The notes under the pieces were generated by a model. That model made no database searches and was not told where the DNA came from. It was given only the letters and a program-made list of their open reading frames with translations. Positions 47,801 to 56,878 of a stretch of 64,000 bases of DNA are shown here, piece after piece. Both the position numbers and the translations under genes were made by a program. Source of the DNA: Zerene cesonia (taxonomy: Eukaryota > Arthropoda > Insecta > Lepidoptera > Pieridae); contig NC_052127.1 of NCBI RefSeq assembly GCF_012273895.1, positions 682,001-746,000 on the forward strand, read 5' to 3'. Numbering within the stretch: the first letter of the stretch is position 1; each line of letters starts with the position of its first letter.

Positions 47801-50800
47801 GTCTTCGATTTATACCTATTCAAAGGAAAATCGGACAAAGAGCCTGTCTCAAATTGTATATACACGACTTACTTGTCGCTAAGGGTGAAAGAGAATCCTT
47901 GGTTAAAAACAGCACCTACCCGCATATTTATGTATCAAAACAGTAGATATCCCGAGTTGCTTAGCCACAGCGCACGCGTGCTGCCCGCCCGCGCCGCCGA
48001 AGCACGCGAGTGCGTGCGCGCGCGCATCGTAGCCGCGCGCTGTTGTTAACGCCCTGCAAGTTTTATGTGAGTTTTGCATACATTATTCTTTTCTTGTGTT
48101 TGATTTTACGCGAGTATTATACATTTAGAAATTAAAAACTTTTTAACGGATTTTAAACGCGATTTATTCATTATATTACACTTTACAGCGAGCGTGGTCA
48201 CGGGGAGACAGCGAGTGTTCGAAACGTCGGGTTAATAATATAATGAATAAATCGCGTTTAAAATCCGTTTAAAAGTTTTTAATTTCTATACATTATTCTT
48301 TATTTGAAAACTGCAAACACGAAAAAAGGAATGATGATGATCGTGATGCTGATGATGATGATGATGATAATTTTATCAAAGAGTGTACAATACATTTAAA
48401 TTTCAACGTTACTTACAAGATAAAGCGGTAAAAATGCAATCATACATATAATATATAACAATATTGTAATAATTATTATAAATATTAAGCATTAATATAC
48501 CTATACTGTAAGGTTTATAAAAGTCAAGACAGATGCGAATTAAATGTCTTATGTATTTACCTTATCGGCCGGCACATGGCTTCATTGGCAACACTAATGA
48601 AGCCCATCGCCACCTCTTCTAAACTCATCTGTAATAATTAAGATTCTTTTAATATCTCACTAACGCTTCCAAATTCCTATTTTAAGAAGAATATAAATTT
48701 TTGACCATTTTTCTTAGGAAGTAATATAACATTTTCTGATAAACTAGCAGACCCCCGCAACTTCGTCTGCTCTCAAAAGGCATATTTTTGCAACGTTTTA
48801 AATAAAAAAACAGCTAAACTGAGAACTGTAGTCCAAGTCCAAAAAGACATGTTAAATAATCTGTATTTTTAAAGCTTAAATATTAAATCATACTTCTTTC
48901 GCGTCGTCTTTCATTAAAAAACTGTTAATTTCAGCCGCCATATTTTTGAATGCAGTAACAGTTGCTTCTTTGTCCAGTGCTTCGTTTTCATGCGGACCGA
49001 ATATTTTGGGAAAATACTCGGGCAGAAGGCGTCCTGAAACCATGTAATAACTATTAATTTCATATTTTATTCTTGAAAGACCTTACAAAAAATATTTTCA
49101 ATACAAAGACATTTGGCTTTTTGTAGAAAAATAGATATTAGCACTATATTTCAATTATTTATATCAAATCAAAATACTCTTCTATGAATCTTCTTATAAT
49201 TTAGTCTTAAAGAAAAAAAACATCAGGATTTATACTAACTTGGACAAAATATGCATCTTTTAATGAACAGGACAGCATCTCTATCCTTTGAAAAATTCTC
49301 TATGAATTATTTTAAACTAGCTGCGCCCTGCGGTTTCACCCGCGTAAGTCCGTATCCCGTAGAAATATCGGGATAAAAAGTTGCCTATATGTTATTCCAG
49401 TTGTCCAGCTATCTACGTACCAAATTTCATTGCAATCGGTTCAGTGGTCTTTGTGAGAAAGAGCAACAAACACACACACATAATTACAAACTTTCGCATT
49501 CATAATATTAGTAGGATGAGAACTTTGTAATAAGAAAAAAGATTTGAAGGGTAACTTACCCAACAGCAAGTTAGCATCAGTGACGGTGAGTGGGCCCCCC
49601 TTCCTATAGCAAGCGGGCCCTGGCTGAGCGCCGGCGGACCGCGGGCCGGCCGCTAGCAGCCCGCTGCGGAACTGCAGCGCCGACCCGCCCCCCGCCGCCA
49701 CCGTGTTTATATCTACACGGAAATGGAAATGGTAATGGTGACCATTTGTTTAGGGACAGTGTTGTTTTAACATCCGGTAATAGTGTGGCTAGTGTATCTA
49801 TGTATAAGTCATTTAGTGACAGTAAGTGGGTCAGCCGCTAGCAGCCCACTGCGGAACTGCAGCGCCGAATGGCATCCGCCGCCATATCTATACACGGAAA
49901 TGGAAATGGTGACCATTTGTTGGAGACAGAGTTGTATTAACATCTGGCAACACTGTGGCTAGTGTAGCTATGTATGTTTATTTAGTGACAGTAAGCACGA
50001 GAATGTAAATGGTAATGGTAAACATTTGTTGGGGATAAAAGTTGAATCTAGCTGTCAACACTGTTTGTGTCAGAGTTGATAGCGCATGTTCTCGGCCGAG
50101 AAGCGATTAGACTTCAACATTTGATGAACTGCAGTTCTATTAATGGTTACTACGTAAAGGGAGTTTTAGCCAATTTGAGTGTTTTTCCGACTGTATCAAA
50201 AGTGGGATGTGTTTAGTGTATGTCTGTATGAAGCACATTTAGTTACAGTAAGCGATTGAACCAGCAGCAATATATTAATACAATATTTACAACAGCCATA
50301 GGTACTTCCAAGAAAAAGTTCTTAAACTTAAAAAGTTCGCTTTCTGTTGACACTTCTATGCTTTTAAAACGGACATTCCAAAATGGAAACTCCTAAACCG
50401 ATTTAGCTGAAACTTGTTATAGTAATACAATATTTTTTTTTATATTCCTTTTTTTATTTTTTTATGTTATCATTACTGTTTTTTTTTATTTATTTGATTC
50501 TTCCTTTTATATGTTCACTGACACTGTCGAGGGTTCAATGTGGTGTCCACTGAAAATCAGTGGAGAGTCTAAGTTCCTTTAATGAGCTTAGACTCTTATA
50601 CACTGACTGGATCTCCTTTAATACTAGGTTAATTTAGCGTTTTTGTTTACATCAAATTATTTTTGTAACTTTATCTGGTATAGATAAATGTATTTTCTTT
50701 CTAATAACATCATTTTACTGCAATTATAGAAACATGTATATAACGTTCACTTTTTTACTTAAGAATCGCACAATTCAACGTGCTAAACCTTATAAGTTAT

Positions 50801-53800
50801 AACAGCTGATCAGATTTCCAAAATTTTTATTACAATTAATTATTTTCAATTTCTTAAAAGTGGAGCTAGTGAACCGACTGTTATTTTGGGAAATCGAATA
50901 CTCTAAAATGAAGCTCCATCAAGAGATAACTATACAAGTATAACTATGCATTATACCAGTTATAACACTGACCAAGTTGCGGAGCCTGTATGGTGACACC
51001 GGCAGTGGCCGCTTCGTGCACGTGTTCCAGTGTTCCAGCGTATCTAGACACGTCTGTGGACGTGCCGCCCATGTCGAAACCTGGGTTGAATAAATAGAAG
51101 TTAGCACGAGCAAAGTCGGGGGGTTAATATTACTTTAAGGTCTATATTAGAAAGTGTTAATGCAAGGATTTAAGTTATTTGATGTATGGATAAAGTCATA
51201 GCGTATGAATAAAATAAAAATGTAAAGTTTAACATAACTTTAAAGAAGCAACAGCCTGTTGGGTCTTCTCTATACAAACTGCTTTCTGATTCTGCTTTCT
51301 TCAATAGATAAAGAGAGCAAAGAGGTTACACGAAACTTACCTATAACAGGTAAGTCTGTCTCTTTCTGATAGGAGGTGAGGGCGTAACCGACCACGCCAC
51401 CAGCTGGACCAGATAAAATGGCGCGGGAGCCATTAAACCTGAAAATACCAGGTTATATATGTATATATACAAAAAACAAAATTCACATTAAATAATTAAG
51501 AAATATAAAAGATAATATATACTAATTTATCTGTTATATATGGAAATAAAAATGTTAAATAACCTATCAATTACATTATCAGCATATATAACTGGTTCTA
51601 AAACTAAAATTGCCAAACACTATACAATGCTATAGAGAAAACAAGTAAACCAAATATCAATAATTATTTTCAAAAAAAACTAAAGCGCTTTCATATTGTC
51701 AAAAATTTATCAAATTTAAATTGACCGCACGGGTGGCACCAATTTTGAAGTAAAAAAAAAATCATCAATATCAGTTCACTCAGCTGAAAGATCTGAGGGA
51801 GCAAACCAAAAAAAAGAGACCAGTTAAGAACCAAAATCTTCTATTCTCTTTTTCAAGTCGGTTAAAATAGCAAACCCACATGTCCATTGGCGTCAACCCC
51901 CCATCCGACTGCATGAACAGCACGTTAGTCCCCTCCAACCCCCCCGAAAACCCCTCCGCGAACCCCCGCACGTAGTCCCGTATGTGCGGCGTGAGATATG
52001 CGTCTGCGCAGCTCGTGTACCCGCGCGGGACGAGCCGGGCCATTGACGTGACCAAGTGGGACAGAGATATTTGGTTGAATCCTGGAAATGGGGGGAAAAA
52101 TTTATAAATATTCAATTATAGTAGACCAATTTCCAAATGGGGTACATATATGGATAAATCTGAGTTTAATAACAATCACAAAAATGTAAAGTGCAAAATA
52201 CAAGCAAAAGGGAAGTGTGGGTAAATCCTGCAAAAATTAAAGTAAAAAAATAATTTAAAATCATACTTCTTCATTTTACATTAATTTATATTGACATTAT
52301 TTTCAAAAGAAATGATACTACGCTAAAAGTTGCGTATGTATAATATAAAACATGTGGGTATTTAAAAAAGCATCCTATTTATATAATGTTAAAATTAATT
52401 AAGAGTTAATAAAAAAAATTACCTATTTCTTTAGCAATTTTCCCAATCCGCAATTCATGCTCATGATAGTTATAGCTATGTGCGAGTACGACAGCAACAC
52501 TCTCTATCCCTTTCTCTCTTAAGGCAGATAGATCTTTCTTAACCGCTTCCTCATCTATGTCTTTTATGACCAGCATCTTCTGACCCGTAGTTCCGTAAAC
52601 TTCTTTCCAGTTTAGTTTGGTCTTGTCAATTTCACAGCGGTCTTCTAAAGCTGGTATCACTCTACAATCAACTTCAACCACTTCTTTGTAAAGCACCTCT
52701 GGACGGTTTATATTCTGGAAAAGTTAAAGCAATTTAAAAGGGTTTTTTTTTTATTTTTTATTAGATTAGATGTATATTTTTGTCCATAAAAGATATCAAA
52801 AAATTTAGTTATTATATTTGACCTGTAAGGCCATTAAATTGTGACCTCATTTTAAACTATATCTCTCTAGTTATAATTAAATGATTAATAACTATATTAA
52901 GAAGGATAAATTATATCACAAAACTTTATCACGAATATACAATACCTTATTTTATTTTTTTAAGTACTCTGAGAATAGGTTACTAAACTTACAAGTACCT
53001 TAAAAAAATAGAAAAGTGACCTCTAAATCCACTTACCAACTGAAATATATCCGGCCTCGCCTGATTCCCGATTAGCAGCAAATCTTTGAAACCCTTATTG
53101 ATCAGTAGCGCCATATTTGCTCCCTTCCGTTCAAGCAATGCATTAGTTGCTACTGTGGTACCCATTCTTATTGATTCTATGAGAGATGAGTTCACTTTAC
53201 CATCTTTATCTAGGGCTTTTCCCGTTTCCTAAAATGGCAAAGACGTTTTATAAAGCTTTTGTCCATGGCTTCGCTCGCGAGGTAGTGTAAATAACCAGTA
53301 AGTGCCATGCATCGGAGTTTTTTGGAGATTGAATCACGCATCGAAATTATCTTCCCTTAGAATCTTGATAGGAATGAGATGTTTTACCGTGATAGAAACA
53401 GTATATCACTCTCTAGCCCCCTATCCAGAATAGAAATCATACCAGAAAATCGCTCCGTTGCGACGTGAAAGAAGAACAAACACACTTCTACAATATTAGT
53501 AAGGATTAGATGGTTTGGATGAATCCTGACATAGCTTACGATTCTATCCATCACCAATTTAAAAACCAATTAAGCTGATTAATGGAACATGAATAGTAGC
53601 ATTAAATTGCTTCTCAAGGTGAACATACTTCAGTTTCGGTCACATATTCATATATAGACTATGTAATTTATTCATATCTCGCCTGCTAGGATAATGGATA
53701 TGGATAAGACCTAAGACGGAGCGCGCTTCCCATTCATTATACGATGATAGGTCACAGACTGTAAGTCTGGGAACATACATTCAAGAGAGAGAGAGAAGTT

Positions 53801-54645
53801 CCAGTCCCTTGCGGTTCAAATAAGTATTGCTGAGTCGAACCGGATTGTGTGTTATATTATACATCTATATATCTCCAAAAATATAACGTAAGAGTATAAT
53901 AATTAATAAAAAATAATCATGTACATATGAACTATTGCAAAATTTGAAACCGTTCAAATAAAACTGTCCAATATCACTAAGTTGCTCTTCTTTCGCAGTT
54001 TTATATGATTTTTATGTCTGAAGATATTTTGGAAGGCAAGCTAGAAGCTACATGGGCTTTTTACCGTGGTAAAACACCACTCTCGTATGGGCAGTTTCAT
54101 TCTGATAGGCATTTGAAGCACTCCAAAATTTTTTTAAATTTCGATAGATGGCGCTATATTAAAAATGTGTCATGTATGACTATTCATTTATTTTTTTTTT
54201 TTTTAGTTTTATAGCATTGTAATGCTTTGATTTAATGAGAAATTTTTTGAAAGAATAGAAAAAATTCGATCACGGGGCGGGATCATCGACTATTAATCAT
54301 TAACTATTCATTTTCTACGACCACGCCGGCGGAATATTATACTACTATTTGTATAATAACAAAATTCTCATCAAAATCGGCTAATGCAGACGAAAGTTCT
54401 GAGGTAACAAACATGAAAAATAAAACAAATGTAATTGAAAATTTCTTCCTAATTTGCCCGAAGTTGTTTAAAAATCAACTCACTTCCTGCAGAATCCTTC
54501 TAATCGCCTCTCTTGGTGCATCATCATAGTTCTGCGGATCTACAGACAACAACTTCATAACTCTGACTTTACCGTTGGGGCAGCGAGCAAACACATCTGT
54601 GAAAGTGCCCCCACGGTCAATGGCAAATTGGAAACCCTTGCCCAT
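34280..54645 (-). CDS. OPLAH: 5-oxoprolinase (ATP-hydrolysing)
   Basis: Cytosolic enzyme converting 5-oxo-L-proline plus ATP to L-glutamate in the gamma-glutamyl (glutathione) cycle. The 28 coding exons, 5' to 3', end and start at: 54645-54484, 53228-53037, 52714-52423, 52081-51880, 51438-51341, 51080-50973, 49712-49560, 49033-48894, 48628-48561, 48053-47920, 47239-47088, 46225-46080, 45619-45478, 44840-44708, 43852-43708, 42991-42844, 42423-42311, 41837-41665, 41114-41017, 40716-40606, 40169-40036, 39652-39541, 39124-38993, 38451-38359, 36752-36617, 36203-36096, 35174-35077 and 34426-34280. They join in frame to 1289 residues (human about 1288). HyuA half: DRGGTFTDV (residues 10-18) and FDMGGTSTDVSRY (about 317-329). 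HyuB half from about 737: SNAPHIPVHLGAM, SRGHHADIGG, GGNVLTSQR, SPGGGGYG. An acceptor just before the ATG implies a 5' non-coding exon. Intron 11 has a GC donor. Confidence 0.95.
34732..34905 (+). repeat. Family A dispersed repeat
   Basis: In the last OPLAH intron. 'aaatgcgaaagtttgtaagg' start, 'tttcacgcaaaaac' core and 'tatcccgatattcc' near the end; the final 'gcagctagt' is lost. Confidence 0.68.
35390..35555 (+). repeat. Family D RTE-like 3' end
   Basis: 'aaatggaccgattgaaaaaa', 'tatgtaccacggacgaagcc' and the final 'ggactgctagt' match 21150-21315. It lies in OPLAH intron 26. A diverged inverted copy follows at about 35930-36060. Confidence 0.6.
35744..35882 (+). repeat. Family C tRNA-like element
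   Basis: Plus-strand copy with 'gtggccgagaggctaggcg' (A-box side) and 'cccgggttcgaatcccc' (B-box side), ending 'ttctttcgaaatttc'. It is mutated in the T-stem, so it is not a functional tRNA gene. Confidence 0.65.
36289..36603 (+). repeat. Family B SINE-like repeat
   Basis: Near-complete copy from 'ggagtcgagcacgcttcgg' to 'cagttgcccgttatgacata'. It ends about 14 bases from the splice donor of OPLAH exon 25 (36617-36752), on the intron side. Confidence 0.72.
37070..38191 (+). mobile_element. Mariner-like element containing a gap
   Basis: The left end 'cttagtctggccataaatac' and the right end ('ttatggcaagactagg', read inverted) form imperfect inverted terminal repeats, 21 of 26 bases matching. 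Both ends abut (TA)n, consistent with insertion at TA. The interior is almost all N, so the transposase cannot be judged. The nominal 1.1 kb fits a mariner (usually about 1.3 kb), given the arbitrary gap size. It lies in OPLAH intron 24. Confidence 0.7.
37132..38131. other. Assembly gap (1000 N)
   Basis: Exactly 1000 N, a filler of unknown real length, inside the mariner-like element. Open frames across it are artefacts. Confidence 0.98.
38770..38890 (+). repeat. (TG)n simple repeat
   Basis: About 120 bases of mostly TG dinucleotides with TGAG and TATG interruptions, in OPLAH intron 23. Confidence 0.9.
41175..41362 (+). repeat. Family A dispersed repeat
   Basis: 'tactaatattataaatgcg' start, 'tttcacgcaaaaac' core and 'tatcccgatattcatggg' near the end, in OPLAH intron 18. 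Confidence 0.7.
42472..42837 (+). repeat. 16-bp minisatellite in OPLAH intron 16
   Basis: About 22 tandem copies of a 16-bp unit (tgtactgtatgggctg), the first eight almost identical and the rest variant (tcctgtatgg, gggg, acagt). It fills the 420-bp intron 42424-42843. Because 16 is not a multiple of 3, three units (48 bp) encode a 16-residue period. No stop occurs in the OPLAH frame. Confidence 0.95.
43030..43236 (+). repeat. Family A dispersed repeat, full length
   Basis: The clearest copy: from 'cctactaatattataaatgc' through 'tttcacgcaaaaactactg' to 'gggcgcagctagt'. In OPLAH intron 15. Confidence 0.75.
43285..43460 (-). repeat. Family B repeat, inverted partial copy
   Basis: 'tatgtcatagcgggcaactg' and 'gcgatcaccaccgcccg' are the inverted 3' half. 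A plus-strand 3' fragment (43545-43620) follows in the same intron, giving a facing pair. Confidence 0.68.
43864..43916 (+). repeat. (GAAA)n next to an OPLAH acceptor
   Basis: Purine-rich tandem repeat 12 bases upstream (in the minus-strand sense) of exon 15. Read on the minus strand it is a long pyrimidine tract in front of the splice acceptor. Confidence 0.8.
43950..44050 (-). repeat. Family F repeat, first copy
   Basis: Inverted match to 50545-50665: 'ttgatgtaaacaaaaacgct', 'gatccagtcagtgtataaga' and 'gtctaagc'. Both copies lie in OPLAH introns, 6.5 kb apart and in opposite orientation. Confidence 0.65.
44195..44600 (-). repeat. Two RTE-like 3' ends in tandem
   Basis: One begins 'cactagcgtttgcccgcgg' (44195-44380) and the next 'ctagacactcgtcccggctc' (44398-44600). 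Both run to 'aatccgttcagtag'-type target-matching tails. The second is repeated, truncated, at 58850-58940. They lie in OPLAH intron 14. Confidence 0.55.
45175..45440 (+). repeat. Family J repeat with (ATG)n expansion
   Basis: A family J tail (45175-45300) runs into about 140 bases of GAT/ATG repeats with ATC interruptions. It lies 38 bases inside intron 13 of OPLAH. The poly-His and poly-Met open frames here come only from the repeat. Confidence 0.8.
45860..45990 (+). repeat. Family C tRNA-like element
   Basis: Bounded by 'gagaaattttgaaagaat' and an inverted 'actttcaaaatttc'. The core has 'gggtagccgagaggctaggc' and the perfect T-arm 'gcgggttcgaatcccgc'. Confidence 0.7.
46440..46810 (+). repeat. 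Two family A repeats
   Basis: A 5'-truncated copy (46440-46580, ending 'gggcgcagctagtcct') is followed by a fuller copy (46600-46810). In OPLAH intron 11. Confidence 0.7.
46996..47055 (+). repeat. (CAAA)n simple repeat
   Basis: About twelve copies of aaac, some 35 bases inside intron 11 of OPLAH. It follows the diverged family G/K element at 46890-46995. Confidence 0.85.
47395..47780 (+). repeat. Family C element with head-to-head ends
   Basis: Starts with a palindromic junction: 'aatgagaaattttgaaagaa' is followed eleven bases later by its inverse, 'ttctttcaaaatttctcatt'. A body ending 'gaagaaattcgattactg' follows. A 75-base tRNA-like core (47663-47737) begins GATCACG and ends CGTGATC, so a 7-bp acceptor-like stem is intact. 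Confidence 0.7.
48127..48287. mobile_element. Foldback element (MITE-like) in OPLAH intron 9
   Basis: Two 52-base arms (48127-48178 and 48236-48287) are inverted copies with one mismatch, around a 57-base loop containing 'gtgttcgaaacgtcgggtt'. TATACATT stands at both borders (48118-48125 and 48287-48294), a possible 8-bp target duplication. 'atacattattctt' is also repeated at 48078 and 48288. No coding capacity. Confidence 0.75.
49310..49518 (-). repeat. Family A dispersed repeat, full length
   Basis: Inverted copy from 'ctagctgcgccctgcggttt' to 'cataatattagtaggatg', in OPLAH intron 7. Confidence 0.72.
49835..49887 (-). pseudogene. Decayed partial copy of OPLAH exon 7
   Basis: About 185 bases from the real exon 7, in the same orientation. 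A segment matches its first 60 bases ('gcgctgcagttccgcag', 'gggctgctagcgg') and keeps the AG acceptor. It is shifted and meets a TAG in the expected frame. The intronic flank ('acggaaatggaaatggt', 'accatttgtt', 'tttagtgacagtaag') is duplicated as well, with a partial third copy near 49995-50035. It is a local tandem duplication of the exon start plus its intron flank. Confidence 0.75.
50545..50665 (+). repeat. Family F repeat, second copy
   Basis: Opposite-orientation partner of 43950-44050, sharing 'gcttagactcttatacactg' and 'agcgtttttgtttacatcaa'. Confidence 0.65.
54195..54290 (-). repeat. Family C element, truncated
   Basis: Has the palindromic end 'tagcattgtaatgctttg', 'gaaagaatagaaaaaattcg' and the start of the inverted tRNA-like core, then stops at 'ggggcgggatcatcg'. 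In OPLAH intron 1. Confidence 0.6.
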
Positions 54646-56878
54646 TGTCGCTGAAAAAAGAAAACAAATGTATGTGATATAAATAAAGGAGTAAATGTGT
54701 TAATTAGCGTAAGACGAGATTGGCTCTACCAATTTGACTCTATTTTTTATGTTTTTGTTAAGGCACAATAAGGGTACTTATGGAAAGAAAACACGTAGCG
54801 CGAGTGAAACATTTTCCATTATAAAAAAACAAAACCCTAGCACAGGAAAAAATCAGCTCATTTGGGACTTACGATATTTTAGAATAAGATTTTTTAAAAC
54901 ATAAATATGAATGACAATCTAAAATGAAAAAAAAAATAACACAAAAATGCGATTTCTTTTTCATATTTGAAAGTTGTTTTTGAAGTTTTGATTTGAGTTG
55001 TTTTTTTGAAGTTTTGATAAAAATATAACAGCAAAAGAAGCATGAAAAATATAAAAGCTGAATCTGAAAATGGGATCACATTTTTTGTATTCAATTTGTT
55101 ATATTAAAATTCATTGTATAGCAAGATAACAACAAGCTATTTTAAACAAAGATACATAACATTTATCTATTGCATATTTGTATTCCCTACTGTAGTCTGT
55201 AGAGATAAGATAGAACTTGCTCATTCAATTATTATAATATCACCATTAGAATACACTTTTCTTTATCAATATATTAGCAACATTTAACAAAATGCACCAC
55301 ATTCATATTAATTAAAAGCTGTTCGCCCCAGCTTCACTCATGGTATCCTACTAGCATACCTGGCTGAGTAATAATAAAAAATATCAAGATTATAAATTTT
55401 TGGGTTAATTAATAGGAATGAAAACTATCCTATATCTTAAGTTGGGCCACACATTTCACACATAAAATGCAAAATTTCATCAAAATCGGTTGAGTTGGTG
55501 AAGAGTTCATTGGAAACATACATCATGACACTGGATTTTTATATATTAAGAAGATAGCACTGAATGAAGTTACAAATTTCTAATGGCGAAAGAATTTTTG
55601 AAATTGGTCTAGTAGGTTTTGAGTTTATCCATAATACAAACAAAAATACAAATTCTTCCTCTTTATAATATTAGTGTAGATTAAAATATATATTTTATGA
55701 CCTAGGCATTAACTTGTAAAATAAAAACATTACCACTAGATCTTCAAGCCACCCTTCATATTTGATAAGCCCTGGCTATGCCACGGCTACAGCTGTTATT
55801 TATTATAATTGAAATAATATAAACAATATTATTGTCTTTTATATTGATATAAACTATATCATTTTTTTAAACAAAATAATTATAAAATACTGTTCACAAA
55901 AAAAAGGTACAATACAAAAAATATACTGCATAAAATAGCTAAAGAAGGCAATCTTATTGTTTAAAAGCAATCTTACAGCCATATAGCAAAGGCGAATATT
56001 GGTGGTAATCAATAAAAAACTTTAGGTAATCAATAATTCTTGCTAGCTATTTATAACAATTATATTATAATTAAAATAGAAGCAAAGAAAAAATGATAAA
56101 TTAAAACTCAAACTCAAATAATCCCTATTATTTTGCGGTAAATATATTTTAGACCCTAAATCAAGGATGTATCAGGTAAATGTACATACCCCTTCAATTA
56201 ATATTCAATGAAATTATTATATCACTTGAAATTCTTGAATGAGCAAAGTTAAATTTATGTAGCGGTAGAGATAATTTTAATACGTGTGATATGTAATGTT
56301 TGTGGGAAGTAATAAAATAATTAAAAAAAACAAGTTTTAAATTTGGAATGTTGTGAGAATAGTTACTAACAGTCGGTGGCGATCACAAAACTCAAAGCGG
56401 TAAAAACAAAATGCGAGTTGCGATTCGCAGACAGCACTAATTGCAAAACGTCAAATTGTTTAACTAACTCTCAGCTGATTTAGTAAAATTTCACTTGTGA
56501 ATCTACATTTTATAATTTCTACTCAAACTGATATTTCTTTTATTTAATTATAATGAATACTTAATCAAGAATATTAATTTATATTATGACATACATACAA
56601 AAATATAATAAATATGTTAAAGATATTTTATTAAGCACATAAAATGTTGAATAAATTGTTGTATGTTCATTATATACAATGTGTTCATCATTCCGAACAT
56701 GCCGGCTTGTTCAAGAACGACAGATGACACTCGTCAACTGACATTGACACGTAGAAGTGCATGAAGAAGCGTGATTTCGCCGGCCAGGCGTTCGATTTAG
56801 ATGTGTTATTAAAATTGAATGTTTTCAAATTTGTTATATCAAAAAAGATTTGTATCACTTGGAGAATATATAAGGAGA
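54646..56878. other. Divergent OPLAH-NSUN2 upstream region
   Basis: The acceptor at 54651-54652 (minus strand) shows that the OPLAH transcript starts further up, with a non-coding first exon somewhere here that I cannot place. The NSUN2 start is at 56879. A more GC-containing stretch near 56370-56420 and 56690-56790 is the likeliest promoter area. One family I repeat (55315-55560) lies inside. The rest is AT-rich with nothing recognised. Confidence 0.4.
55315..55560 (-). repeat. Family I dispersed repeat, inverted
   Basis: 'tcctactagcatacctggct' and 'tatcttaagttgggccaca' are the reverse complement of family I blocks seen at 7720 and 57880. Confidence 0.62.

Noticed and set aside
49590..49841. 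Arg/Pro-rich plus-strand open frame
   Set aside because: It is the complement of GC-rich OPLAH exon 7 and its duplicated flank.
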